Positions 1-8,604 of a DNA stretch of 64,000 bases are shown here, one piece after another. The notes beneath the pieces were generated by a model that worked only from the letters and a program-made list of their open reading frames with translations, made no database searches and was not told the origin of the DNA. Source of the DNA: Comamonas testosteroni (GTDB lineage: Bacteria > Pseudomonadota > Gammaproteobacteria > Burkholderiales > Burkholderiaceae_C); assembly GCF_030505195.1 (NCBI RefSeq), contig NZ_CP129672.1:5118501-5182500 (forward strand), given 5' to 3'. How positions within the stretch are numbered: the first letter of the stretch is position 1; every line of letters begins with the position of its first letter. A program made the position numbers and the translations under genes.

Positions 1-66
1 AGTTCCCGCCGCCAACCGGCCTGCGCAATGCGCAAATACCTGGGCTCTGATCCCGGGAGCTTGGGA

Positions 67-1476
67 TCAAAAGCTGCCAAACAGGCTGCCCAGCGCCACG
101 ATGACGGCAAGGGCAGCGACGGCAGGGGCTATGGCCACCATGGCAATGTCCAGATAGGACTGCCGATGCGTGAGCCCGCAGATGCCCAGCAGGGTGATGA
201 CGGCGCCGTTGTGCGGCAAAGTGTCCAGTCCGCCTGTGGCCACGGCCGTGACGCGGTGCAGCAGCTGAGGCGACAGGCCTGCAGCCTCGCCCATCTGCAG
301 CCAGGTGCTGCCCAGGGTCTGCAGGGCGATACTCATGCCGCCCGAGGCCGAGCCGGTGATGCCGGCCAGAATATTGATGGCGATCGACATCGAGATCAGC
401 GGGTTGTCCGGGTAGATGTTCAGCACCGCATCGCGTATCAGCGTGAAGCCTGCCAGCGAGGCGATGACCGCACCATAACCGACCTGGGAGGCTGTGTTCA
501 GCAGCGGCAGGGCCGAGGCGCTGGCACCTTCGTCGAGCAGTTGCTTGAGCTGTGGCAGGTGGCTCCACCACATGGCGACCAACAGGCAGATTGCTGCGGT
601 CAGGGCCGCAATCACGGCCCAGATGCCGCGCAGCGCCTCGATGCTGGTGGCGCCGAAACGGGCTTCGGCCAGATAGCGCGTGTCCAGCCCCGGAAGCACA
701 TGCACGGATAAAAGATAGTTCAGAGCGATCACCACGGCAACAGGCAGCAAGGCCTTGCCCAGCTCCAGATGGCTGGGGGTGGCCTCTGCCGCTGGAGCAA
801 GTTTGTCTGCCGGCTGCTGTGCTTCATCCCCGGCGGTAAAGCCTTCGCCTCTGGAGCGCGCTTGCGCGCTGCGCCAGTGCAGCCAGCACAGGCCGAGCAT
901 CAGCATCACGGCTGCGGCGATCAGGCCCAGCCCCGGCGCGGCAAACGGCGTGGTGCCGAAATAGGGCATGGGAATCGCGTTCTGGATGGCCGGCGTGCCG
1001 GGCAGCGCCGTCATGGTGAAGGTGAAGGCTCCCAGCGCAATCGTGGCCGGCATGAGGCGGCGCGGGATGTCGGCACGCCTAAAAAGCGCCAGGGCGATGG
1101 GATATACCGCAAAGGCCACGACAAACAAGGAAACGCCGCCGTAGGTGAGAACGGCACAGGCCAGCACCACGGCGAGTATGGCGCGCCGCTCGCCCAGTGC
1201 TGCCGCAATGCCCTGGGCAATGATGTGAGCCGCACCCGAAGCTTCCATGAGCTTGCCGAAGACCGCGCCCAGCAAGAACAGCGGAAAGTAGGCGATGACA
1301 AAGCCGCCAAGGCTGACCATGAAGATCTGGGTGTAGCTGGCCAGCATCAGCCACGGTGCACTGACGGCTACGGCCAGCAGGGCTGTCAGTGGCGCCAGCA
1401 GCAGCACGCTGACGCCGCGATAGGCCAAAGTGATGAGTAGACCGAGTGAAAGAACGATGCCCAAAATGCTGATCAC
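67..1476 (-). CDS. GntP-family permease (gluconate/organic acid:H+ symporter type)
   Basis: A 469-residue, very hydrophobic inner-membrane protein with about a dozen predicted helices, the usual GntP size. The central stretch around MTALPGTPAIQNAIP and the following FGTTPFAAP is typical of the GntP/COG2610 family, which imports gluconate-like or other organic acids with protons. A soluble, charged loop of about 40 residues sits near residues 205-245. I chose the GTG at 1476 because GGAGG lies five bases ahead of it; an upstream TTG at 1494 would put that site inside the gene. It is read away from no close partner; the LysR gene 220 bp upstream on the same strand is a candidate regulator. The substrate cannot be told from sequence. 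Confidence 0.85.
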   Translation of the reverse strand: MISILGIVLSLGLLITLAYRGVSVLLLAPLTALLAVAVSAPWLMLASYTQIFMVSLGGFVIAYFPLFLLGAVFGKLMEASGAAHIIAQGIAAALGERRAILAVVLACAVLTYGGVSLFVVAFAVYPIALALFRRADIPRRLMPATIALGAFTFTMTALPGTPAIQNAIPMPYFGTTPFAAPGLGLIAAAVMLMLGLCWLHWRSAQARSRGEGFTAGDEAQQPADKLAPAAEATPSHLELGKALLPVAVVIALNYLLSVHVLPGLDTRYLAEARFGATSIEALRGIWAVIAALTAAICLLVAMWWSHLPQLKQLLDEGASASALPLLNTASQVGYGAVIASLAGFTLIRDAVLNIYPDNPLISMSIAINILAGITGSASGGMSIALQTLGSTWLQMGEAAGLSPQLLHRVTAVATGGLDTLPHNGAVITLLGICGLTHRQSYLDIAMVAIAPAVAALAVIVALGSLFGSF

Positions 1477-1699
1477 ATGCACCTCCCTAAGCAAACCGTC
1501 TAGTTACGGCGTTCAAGTAAAAGCAGCGCAGTCTGTGCCGAGCCGGCAGGAGCCCGCCGCGGAAGCTCGATTCTTCCGTCCTGCCATGGCGCGCTCTGCT
1601 GCGGCGATATAGCTCTCGTCGAGAGCTGCTGCGCAGCAGGCCCAGTGCGCAGCTTCATCGCGACACAGGTGTGACAGCCGCCGGGCCGGCTCGCGCCGC
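1477..1699. other. Short intergenic gap
   Basis: About 220 bases between the LysR stop and the permease start. No convincing gene, RNA or strong hairpin seen; it should contain the permease promoter on the minus strand. Confidence 0.5.
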
Positions 1700-2602
1700 T
1701 CAGGTCTCGAAAGGGCGGCTGCCCAGCGTTTCCACCACATGGTCCACAAAGCAGGTGATGCGCGCCGCCAGCGCGGTGTTTCGATAGTAGACCGCATTGA
1801 TGGGCTGACAGATATCCAGCGTCTGCTTGCCGAACAGCGGCACCAGACTACCTTGCTCGCGGTCTGCGCGCGTCATGAAGTCCGACAGGCAGACGATGCC
1901 CAGGCCGGCCAGCGCCATCTGCCTGAGCGTCTCGCCGCTGGAGGAGGCAATGTCAGGGCGAATGCGTATGGCATTGCCGTCGGCGTCGCGCAGCGGCCAG
2001 TCGTTGAGCGACTCGGGCTGGGTAAAGCCCAGCAGGCTGTGCTGGGCGAGCTGGGTCGCATTGACCGGTGTGCCATGGCGCTTGAGATAGGCAGGGCTGG
2101 CCAGCACGCGTATGCGGCTGATGCCCACCGGGCGGGCATGCAGCGTGGAGTCCTTGAGCACGCCGATGCGAAATGCCACATCGGTGCGCCTCTCGAGCAG
2201 GTCGATGATGCCTTCGTTGGAGTTCAGCTCGAGCTCGACGTCGGGATAGCGCGAGCGAAATCCCGCGATCAGCGGCACCAGCACATGCAGCATGAAGGGG
2301 GTGGCCGCATCGACACGCAATCTTCCCGCCGGCCGCATGCGTCGCGCTGCCATCAGCTCCTCCGCTTCGTCGACCGATGCAAGAATGGCGCGGGCATGCT
2401 GCAAAAAAGTGGCGCCTTCCTCGGTGAGTTGCAGGCGCCTGGTGGTGCGGCGCAGCAGCGTGGTCTGCAGCTTTTCTTCCAGACGCCCCAGCGTACGGCT
2501 GGTGGCTGAAATCGTCAGGCCCAGCAGCTCCGAAGCGGCTGTGATGGTGCCCGTGTCCACGACGGCCACAAAGGCCTGCAATTCGTCGAGCGTGGTCTTC
2601 AT
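1700..2602 (-). CDS. LysR-family transcriptional regulator
   Basis: A 300-residue LysR-type regulator. The N-terminal winged helix-turn-helix covers about residues 1-60 (start MKTTLDELQAFVAVVDTGTI), followed by the periplasmic-binding-protein-like effector domain with the segment LRVDAATPFMLHVLVPLIAG near residue 90. The ATG at 2602 gives the normal family N-terminus; an in-frame start 51 bases upstream would add an unlikely tail. It belongs to the subgroup often found next to oxidoreductase or transporter genes. The gene lies upstream of the GntP permease on the same strand and is divergent from dkgB, so either could be a target. The effector is unknown. Confidence 0.9.
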   Translation of the reverse strand: MKTTLDELQAFVAVVDTGTITAASELLGLTISATSRTLGRLEEKLQTTLLRRTTRRLQLTEEGATFLQHARAILASVDEAEELMAARRMRPAGRLRVDAATPFMLHVLVPLIAGFRSRYPDVELELNSNEGIIDLLERRTDVAFRIGVLKDSTLHARPVGISRIRVLASPAYLKRHGTPVNATQLAQHSLLGFTQPESLNDWPLRDADGNAIRIRPDIASSSGETLRQMALAGLGIVCLSDFMTRADREQGSLVPLFGKQTLDICQPINAVYYRNTALAARITCFVDHVVETLGSRPFET

Positions 2603-2993
2603 TGTTGGATTCAGTTCAAGAAAATCGAGGGAATTCCAAAGCCTGATCTGCAAATATCAACCGAGTGCTCAGCCCTGGGAACTCGTCTGTGGCGCTGTTC
2701 ACCCTGGGCGCCGGCGCATTGCCGATGGCGTGCAAGCCCGCATTCCTGCGGCGGGCATGACAGGCATGTCTGGTGGGACGCGTGTTGCCATCAAAGGTGA
2801 TGGAGATCAGTCACTGCTGGCGCAAGATTCGAGTTTTTATATTTGATTTTATTTCAAAAGAATTTATGAAATACAGGGCTTAATCTACAAATATGAGTTG
2901 GGCAAACTTCAGGCGTCGGGAAGGCTGCTTCGGAGTGCAGACATGCAAGCTGCGGACCGGCTGCCGCCTTCAATCTCATTCAGGAGTTAATTC
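2603..2993. other. Divergent intergenic region lysR / dkgB
   Basis: About 390 bases between two divergently read genes. The part nearest dkgB (2830-2900) is clearly AT-richer than the surroundings and is the likely promoter zone. I see no gene or strong hairpin. Confidence 0.5.
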
Positions 2994-3800
2994 ATGAACC
3001 ATATTCCTTCCTTCGGCGTCGGTACCTTCCGCCTCTCCGGTCAGACCGTGATCGATTCGGTGCGCAATGCACTCGATGTGGGCTACCGCGCAGTCGACAC
3101 GGCGCAGATCTATGGCAACGAAGCCGAAGTCGGCCAGGCCATTGCCGACAGCGGTCTGGCGCGCAGCGATCTGTTTGTCACAACCAAGATCTGGACCGAC
3201 AACTACAGCCGCGCCAAGCTGATCCCCAGCCTGCAGGACAGCCTCAGGAAACTGCGCAGCGACTATGTGGACCTGACCCTGATCCACTGGCCCGCACCCG
3301 GCAACGGCGTGGACCTGTCCGAGTACATGGACGCGCTGGCCCAGGCCAAGGCCAGGGGTCTGACCCGTCAGATCGGCATTTCCAACTTCAATGTCGAGCT
3401 GACCCGCCAGGCCATCGCCGCCGTGGGCCAGGGCGAGATTGCCACCAACCAGATCGAACTTAGCCCCTATCTGCAAGGCCGCAAGCTGACGGCCTTCCTC
3501 AAGGAGCAGGGCATTCAGGTCACTTCCTACATGACCCTGGCCTACGGCAAGGTGCTCAAGGACCCGGTGCTGGCGCAGATTGCGGGCAAGCACCAGGCCA
3601 CGGTGGCGCAGGTGGCGCTGGCCTGGGCGCTGCAGCTGGGTTATGCGGTGATCCCGTCATCCACCAAGCGCGAGAACCTGGCCAGCAATCTGCTGGCGCG
3701 CGACCTCAGGCTGGATGCCGAAGACATGGCGCTGATCGCGGCGCTGGAGCGCAACGGCCGCGAAGTCAGCCCCGAAGGTCTGGCTCCTGTGTGGGACTGA
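2994..3800 (+). CDS. dkgB: 2,5-diketo-D-gluconate reductase B (aldo/keto reductase)
   Basis: A 268-residue aldo/keto reductase, nearly the same length as E. coli DkgB and alike along its whole length, from the FGVGTFRL start to the PEGLAPVWD end. These NADPH-dependent enzymes reduce 2,5-diketo-D-gluconate and also detoxify methylglyoxal and other aldehydes in the cytosol. The family catalytic tetrad is visible as Asp35, Tyr40, Lys65 and His98, and the cofactor motif [10 protein letters not shown] lies near residue 220. A purine-rich ribosome site (AGGAG) precedes the ATG. It is transcribed alone, divergent from the LysR gene. Confidence 0.93.
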   Translation: MNHIPSFGVGTFRLSGQTVIDSVRNALDVGYRAVDTAQIYGNEAEVGQAIADSGLARSDLFVTTKIWTDNYSRAKLIPSLQDSLRKLRSDYVDLTLIHWPAPGNGVDLSEYMDALAQAKARGLTRQIGISNFNVELTRQAIAAVGQGEIATNQIELSPYLQGRKLTAFLKEQGIQVTSYMTLAYGKVLKDPVLAQIAGKHQATVAQVALAWALQLGYAVIPSSTKRENLASNLLARDLRLDAEDMALIAALERNGREVSPEGLAPVWD

Positions 3801-3821
3801 GAACGGCGCCGTCATGAGCGT

Positions 3822-4661
3822 TTAAGCCTGCTTGAGTGTCTGATCCTTGCGCAGCAAGCAGGAGAGGGCGCTCAGGCGGTGTTTGCGTTTTTTTCTGAGC
3901 CAGCGTCTTATTTCTTTCGCCTGATCTGGAGACGGGATCAGGCGCGGGTTCTGCCTGAGCAGGCTTTCGCTGACAGCAAAGTCATTCAACTCGCCAAGCG
4001 GCTGCTGGATTTTCTGGAGTCGCTTGAGCAGGCGGCGATGGTCTGCGGGCAGCAGGGGCCCGAACAGCTCCAGCAGATAACGTGTTTTCTTGCCGGCTTT
4101 TCTGACATCGTGAAAGGCTTCAAGGTCTGGCTTGCCGGCGGTGATCGCCCGCTTGGTGCGTCGGCGTAGCTGTTTCGCTGCTTGTGCAACCCGGGCCTGT
4201 GCAAGAGCCCGCAGTCGCGGCTGGCCGGACCCAGGGCCCAAGCTTGCTGAAGCTTGCGCAAGAGCTTCCTGCAAGCATGTCTGTACGTGAGGGGGCGAAA
4301 GTATTTCCCGGCCAGCCTGCAGAGCGGATTCGCGGGCGGCCGATAGGGCCGCAATGTCGGCCGCGCTGCATTTGTCGTTTCGCCTTAGCAGCTCGATCAG
4401 AATGTCGTAATCGCGGGCCATGCCTGCAGCGCAGGCAATCGATTTCAGGCTGCTGCGCTGCAGTGCGTACTTTCTCGCCTCCATCAGAGGCCGGTAAAAC
4501 CACCACAGCGTCAGCAGGCTGCGCAATGTGACGCGCAACTGATGGATGCCCTCGACGGCGGGTGCTTGGGCTATCAGCCGGGCCTGTTCGACTGCCGAGT
4601 CGACAAGCGGGGATGCAATAGCTGAAAACGCCACTATGGCGTCTGGTTTGCCTTTGCCCAT
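3822..4661 (-). CDS. CHAD domain-containing protein
   Basis: A 279-residue basic, mostly helical protein. The motif EGIHQLRVTLRSL near residue 40 and the later FHDVRKAGKKTRYLLELF are the two conserved His/Arg-rich helices of the CHAD fold, which binds inorganic polyphosphate. No CYTH triphosphatase domain is attached. The ATG at 4661 has AGGAG five bases upstream, which decides against the longer in-frame starts at 4685 and 4742. It converges on dkgB with only 21 bases between stops. Role: probably a polyphosphate-associated protein; the cellular function is not clear. Confidence 0.8.
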   Translation of the reverse strand: MGKGKPDAIVAFSAIASPLVDSAVEQARLIAQAPAVEGIHQLRVTLRSLLTLWWFYRPLMEARKYALQRSSLKSIACAAGMARDYDILIELLRRNDKCSAADIAALSAARESALQAGREILSPPHVQTCLQEALAQASASLGPGSGQPRLRALAQARVAQAAKQLRRRTKRAITAGKPDLEAFHDVRKAGKKTRYLLELFGPLLPADHRRLLKRLQKIQQPLGELNDFAVSESLLRQNPRLIPSPDQAKEIRRWLRKKRKHRLSALSCLLRKDQTLKQA

Positions 4662-5237
4662 ACGAACTCCTGGGGCCGTTGTCATGAGGCTGCGACAGGC
4701 GGCGACGCGCAATGTGGTGCGGCATACGCCAGTGTTCGCCATAGTGTGCCATGTTCCGTGCTCCAGGCCGTATGGGCTCGTTCCTGAATTCTGGCAGTTG
4801 CGCGTCCAGATTGGTAGCGGCTCGGGTTGCGTAGAGCCAGAAGATCAGGCTGTGACAGATGGGCGACGAACATGGCCAAGCTCTAAGCCGGCTTTTCACA
4901 GAGCTCATCCGGCCCGGCCTGGCCCTACTCGGCATTGAACAAGTCCTTTTTGACAATATCTGCGGCAATGGATGCAAGCTTCGCCCCAGGGTCGACGGCG
5001 CAGGCGGCCATGCAGCATCGACGACGATCTCGTCATCGCACGCCATGGACAGCCATCTGCTCAATGTCGGCGAATCATTCAAGGGGTTTGTTGGGGGCGG
5101 AGCCGCAGCGGCTTGTCCGTTGGATATCCGTGGCGGCGTTGCGCCGAAGAGGCGATTGATGAATGCGTCCATGAAAGCCTGGTAGCCAGCCGCAGCGATG
5201 AGGACTAAGCTAGATGCCCCTATCTCAGGAGTCTCGC
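4662..5237. other. Intergenic region without a supported gene
   Basis: About 575 bases between divergent genes. Several overlapping open frames exist on both strands, but none has a recognisable domain, a ribosome site, or codon use like the neighbours. It should hold promoters for both flanking genes. Confidence 0.4.
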
Positions 5238-5687
5238 ATGCCACAGACCATTCGACTGCATCGTGTGATCAAGGCCCCGCCCGAGCGGGTCTACCGGGCC
5301 TTCACGAGCCCCGAGGCCATGGTCAAGTGGCTGCCGCCTCATGGTTTCGCGGCGCAGGTGCATGAATTTGACGCCCGTGTGGGCGGTCGCTACCGCATGA
5401 GCTTCATCAATTTTTCTGCCAACAGTCGAAACAGCTTTGGCGGCGAGTTTCTCGAGCTGGTGCCGAACCAGCGCATACGCCATACCGACCGCTTCGAGGA
5501 CCCGAATCTGCCGGGCGAGATGATCACCACCGTGGAACTGAAAGCCGTGTTTTGCGGCACCGAGCTGCATGTGGTGCAGGAGGGCGTTCCCGACATGATT
5601 CCCGAAGGAGCCTGCTATCTGGGCTGGCAGGAGTCGCTGCAGCTGCTTGCCCTCCTCGTGGAGCCGACCATCCCTGACGGAACGTAA
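5238..5687 (+). CDS. SRPBCC / AHSA1-like domain protein
   Basis: A 149-residue single-domain protein of the START/AHSA1-like superfamily. The opening RVIKAPPERVYRAFTSPEAM and the later VGGRYRMSFIN are the usual first strand/helix and central strands of this fold, which encloses a hydrophobic pocket. Members bind small lipophilic ligands or act as Hsp90 co-chaperone-like modules; the ligand is unknown. AGGAG sits six bases before the ATG at 5238, so the in-frame codon at 5214 is not needed. Soluble, cytosolic and apparently transcribed alone. Confidence 0.85.
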   Translation: MPQTIRLHRVIKAPPERVYRAFTSPEAMVKWLPPHGFAAQVHEFDARVGGRYRMSFINFSANSRNSFGGEFLELVPNQRIRHTDRFEDPNLPGEMITTVELKAVFCGTELHVVQEGVPDMIPEGACYLGWQESLQLLALLVEPTIPDGT

Positions 5688-5762
5688 AGCCGCGCAGAGG
5701 GCGACCCGAGGTCAATGCATGGCGTGCTCCATGCTGCGGTGATGCAAGAGAGAAGCAGGCAC

Positions 5763-5788
5763 AAAAAAGCCCGCTTTGCAGCGGGCTG
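5763..5788 (-). terminator. Intrinsic terminator of the tRNA-Val transcript
   Basis: Read on the minus strand, a GCCCGCT/AGCGGGC stem with a short loop is followed by six T residues, just downstream of the tRNA. It also lies 3' of the SRPBCC gene, but the T-run points to minus-strand use. Confidence 0.8.
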
Positions 5789-5823
5789 TCTTGCTTGCAA
5801 GCTCTGGTTTTGCTTGCGATGTT

Positions 5824-5900
5824 TGGTAGGCGCGATTGGACTCGAACCAACGACCCCCACCATGTCAAGGTGGTGCTCTAACCAGCTGAGCTACGCGCCT
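5824..5900 (-). tRNA. tRNA-Val (anticodon GAC)
   Basis: A 77-base tRNA with encoded CCA. The acceptor stem pairs AGGCGCG with CGCGCCT, the D-arm contains AGCTCAGCTGGTTAGAGC, the anticodon stem is CCACC/GGTGG around a TTGACAT loop (anticodon GAC, valine), and the T-arm contains GGTTCGAGTCC. All arms pair without mismatch. The variable loop is the short class I type. No integrase or island edge is seen next to it. Confidence 0.97.
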
Positions 5901-6076
5901 GTCGTCGATGGGATGAATTCTAGCAGTGGAAAAATGGTGGTTTGGGCAAAGTCGCGACTTTTTTGCGTTGGAGGCCCATTTTTTTTCGATCCGCCACCCG
6001 GGCCTGGGCTTGGCGGGGTGCCGCTGATTCGCTACTAAACTTTGATGTGTGTTCCATCAATTGAATCGGCAACCCC

Positions 6077-6997
6077 ATGACAAAAGCACAAGCAGGCATT
6101 CTGGCGTCTCTTCCTGAGCAGGGGCGTTATGTTTTTTTCACCCTGGCTGGTACAGGTGCAGATCTGCAGAACAGTCTGAAGAAATTGCAGACCAGTGTTG
6201 ACGGTCAGCAGGTCGTAGCGGGCCTGGGCATGCAGGTGCTGCAGCAACTGGACAAGAAACTGCCGCTGATGCGCGAGTTCCCGCACCTCAAGGGCCCACA
6301 GCTCGAAGCACCCAGCACACCTTATGCGCTGTGCCTGTGGCTGCGCGGCGATCAGCGCGGTGAGCTGATCGCCCTGACGACCAAGCTGACCAATTTGCTG
6401 GCACCGGGCTTCAAGCTCGATCACATCGTGGATGCCTTTGTGCACCAGCGCTCGGACAACGGCCATGGCCGCGACCTGACCGGCTATGAAGACGGCACTG
6501 AGAACCCCGAGGACGATGAGGCCGTGGTCGCCGGCATTGCTGCAGAGCTGGGTGCAGGTCTGGACGGCTGCAGCTACTGGGCCTTGCAGCAGTGGGAACA
6601 TGACTACTCGGCTTTTGGCTGCATGAGCACCACGGAGCAGGACCATGCCGTGGGTCGCCGTCGCAGCGACAACGAGGAGCTGGACGATGCCCCTGAGTCG
6701 GCCCATGTCAAGCGCACGGCGCAGGAGAGCTTTGAGCCGGAAGCCTTTGTGGTGCGACGCTCCATGCCCTGGTGGAGCGTCAGCCCGCAGGGCAGTGATC
6801 GCAGCGGTTTGATGTTCTCTGCCTTTGGTTGCAGCTTTGACGCTTTCGAGGCTCAAATGCGCCGCATGCTGGGCATGGATGACGGCATCAGCGATGGACT
6901 GTTCCGCTTTTCCAAGCCGTTGACAGGATGCTATTTCTGGTGCCCGCCGGTTTGCGGCGGCACGCTGGATCTGACGGCGCTGGGTCTCCAGGCCTGA
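6077..6997 (+). CDS. DyP-type heme peroxidase (YfeX-like)
   Basis: A 306-residue dye-decolourising peroxidase. The family signature GXXDG appears as GYEDG at residues 136-140, with the catalytic Asp139, and a probable proximal heme ligand is His210. Length and lack of a signal peptide or Tat motif fit the cytosolic B-type group that includes E. coli YfeX (about 300 residues). These enzymes use hydrogen peroxide to oxidise dyes, porphyrinogens or other substrates. No encapsulin gene or C-terminal encapsulin-targeting tail is evident. A strong hairpin terminator follows 17 bases after the stop, so it is a single-gene unit. Confidence 0.9.
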   Translation: MTKAQAGILASLPEQGRYVFFTLAGTGADLQNSLKKLQTSVDGQQVVAGLGMQVLQQLDKKLPLMREFPHLKGPQLEAPSTPYALCLWLRGDQRGELIALTTKLTNLLAPGFKLDHIVDAFVHQRSDNGHGRDLTGYEDGTENPEDDEAVVAGIAAELGAGLDGCSYWALQQWEHDYSAFGCMSTTEQDHAVGRRRSDNEELDDAPESAHVKRTAQESFEPEAFVVRRSMPWWSVSPQGSDRSGLMFSAFGCSFDAFEAQMRRMLGMDDGISDGLFRFSKPLTGCYFWCPPVCGGTLDLTALGLQA

Positions 6998-7014
6998 GAA
7001 ATGGCCGGGCAAAG

Positions 7015-7040
7015 AAAAACGGGCCATCTGGCCCGTTTTT
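7015..7040. terminator. Bidirectional intrinsic terminator between DyP and exbD
   Basis: AAAAACGGGCC and GGCCCGTTTTT form an almost perfect stem with a 4-base loop and A/T runs at both ends, so it can end the DyP transcript and the opposing exbB-exbD transcript. Confidence 0.88.
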
Positions 7041-7079
7041 CATGTGGCGTCATCACCAAAAGGCAATGACGAGGGCCTC

Positions 7080-7511
7080 CTAGTTGGCCTTGCCTGCGCT
7101 GGCCGAGGTCTGGGTGGCAAACGTGATTTGCGACAGTCCCGCGTGGCGGGCCGCTTCCATGACGGTCACCACCGACTGGTGCGGGGAGTTGGCATCGGCA
7201 CTGATGATGACCACGCTGTCATTGCCCGCTGTTGCCGCACCGGACAGGGCGGCTGCAACAGAGGAGACGCTGCGGTCATCCACGCCTTGCTTGTTGACGG
7301 AGTAACGACCGTCGGCAGAGACGCCGACGATGATTTCCTTGGGGCGGTCGCGTTGCTGCTCGGCGTCTGCCACGGGCAGGGTCAGCTGCAGCTCGGTGAA
7401 CTTGCTGTAAGTGGTGGAGAGCATCAAAAAGATCAGCACCACCAGCAGCACGTCGATGAAGGCGATCAGATTGATCTCGGGCTCATCGCGGTGACGAGGA
7501 CGGAAGTTCAT
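7080..7511 (-). CDS. ExbD/TolR-family biopolymer transporter
   Basis: A 143-residue protein with a short cytoplasmic start, one membrane helix (about residues 13-33, INLIAFIDVLLVVLIFLML) carrying the conserved proton-path Asp20, and a periplasmic domain of about 105 residues. That is the standard ExbD/TolR plan. Together with ExbB it turns proton motive force into mechanical energy for TonB-type transport. The start at 7511 gives the usual MNFRPR opening; it is 19 bases after the exbB stop, so the two are one operon. No tonB gene lies next to the pair in this window, so the energised partner is encoded elsewhere. Confidence 0.88.
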   Translation of the reverse strand: MNFRPRHRDEPEINLIAFIDVLLVVLIFLMLSTTYSKFTELQLTLPVADAEQQRDRPKEIIVGVSADGRYSVNKQGVDDRSVSSVAAALSGAATAGNDSVVIISADANSPHQSVVTVMEAARHAGLSQITFATQTSASAGKAN

Positions 7512-7530
7512 GGTGGATGTGTTCCGCTTC

Positions 7531-8163
7531 TTACTTGGCAGGCTTGAGGCGGCCCAGATGGCGCACGAACTGCTCGGACGCCAGTTCCATTCCCAGCAGA
7601 TAGCCGTCCACACGGGCGCGGAAATAGCGCCAGAAGATCAGCGACGGGATGGCCACCATCAGGCCGAACGCCGTGTTGTAGAGCGCAATCGAGATGCCAT
7701 GGGCGAGCTGGGCGGGGTTGCCGGCGCCGGAGCTGGCTCCGGGCTGGGAGCCGAAAATCTCGATCATGCCGATCACCGTGCCCAGAAGGCCCAGCAGCGG
7801 CGCCGCCGAGGCGATGGTGGCCAGGGCGCTCAGATACTTTTCCAGCTTGTGGGCGGCGGCGCGGCCCGCGCCTTCCATGGCCGAGCGCAGCTCTTCTTCG
7901 CTGCTTTCGGGATGTGCCTGGCGGGTGCGAAGACCAGTGGCCAGAACCTCTCCCAATACTGAGCTTTGGGCCAGTTGCTGGGTGGTTTCGGCACTGGGCA
8001 GGTTCTTGGTGGAGACCGAAATCGCTTCATTGAGCAGATTGGTCGGCGCGACCTTGCTGGCTTTCAGCGAGGCAAAGCGCTCAAAAATCAGGGCCAGGGC
8101 CAGAATCGAGCAGGCAATCAAAGGCCAGATAGGCCATCCTGCGGCTTGTATGATCGACAGCAA
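7531..8163 (-). CDS. MotA/TolQ/ExbB proton channel family protein
   Basis: A 210-residue membrane protein with the three-helix layout of ExbB/TolQ: a first helix at about residues 12-30 (WPLIACSILALALIF), a large cytoplasmic loop, then a helix pair with the glycine-rich LSALATIASAAPLLGLLGTVIGM and the YNTAFGLMVAIPSLIFW segment. It forms the stator channel with ExbD encoded directly downstream. The length matches ExbB rather than TolQ of a tol-pal cluster, and no tolA, tolB or pal is near. Confidence 0.88.
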   Translation of the reverse strand: MLSIIQAAGWPIWPLIACSILALALIFERFASLKASKVAPTNLLNEAISVSTKNLPSAETTQQLAQSSVLGEVLATGLRTRQAHPESSEEELRSAMEGAGRAAAHKLEKYLSALATIASAAPLLGLLGTVIGMIEIFGSQPGASSGAGNPAQLAHGISIALYNTAFGLMVAIPSLIFWRYFRARVDGYLLGMELASEQFVRHLGRLKPAK

Positions 8164-8604
8164 CGTTGCTCTCCCTCGTCGTTCAGAAATTGCAACCGAT
8201 GATTATGACCCACTGCCGTGCCGCCGCGACCCGTTTTTACAGGCCTCATGCAGCCGGCATGACTCAGCGCAGCACGATCGCGAGGCAGCGCTTGAAGCGA
8301 ATGGAGCTTGGAGCGGCAGAGCAGGCCCAAAGAGCTTGCGTTTCTTTTCGAATGCTTTCGCGTATAGCACAAAAATCTGTGGATAACTTTGTGATCTAGT
8401 TGCTGTGCCGGGAAGTTATCTGCTTCGCTCTAAAGGCTTGTTACGAGTTTGACACCTGTGTGAAGCTTTATAAGTTGTTTTAAATCAATAAGATAGATGA
8501 TGTTCTTCATGTGCTGTTTAGGATTTTTCTGGCTTTGTCGCCGACAAGGCTGGACGCCGACATCTGTGGAGAATCCGGCACGCGTAAGACCTCGCTGACA
8601 CCGC
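8164..8604. other. Divergent intergenic region exbB / xseA
   Basis: About 440 bases. The section 8380-8560 is AT-rich and probably carries the xseA and exbB promoters. No gene with a recognisable domain and no clear hairpin terminator was seen. Confidence 0.5.

Noticed and set aside
4120..5244. Long minus-strand frame covering the CHAD gene and the upstream gap
   Set aside because: Overlaps the true CHAD frame and has Pro/Arg/Ser-rich shadow composition.
5824..5900. tRNA-Val as a possible integration site of the accessory region
   Set aside because: No integrase, no tRNA-end duplication seen, and ordinary core genes follow it for 5 kb.
6077..6997. DyP peroxidase as encapsulin cargo
   Set aside because: No encapsulin gene near and the C-terminus ends with the peroxidase domain.
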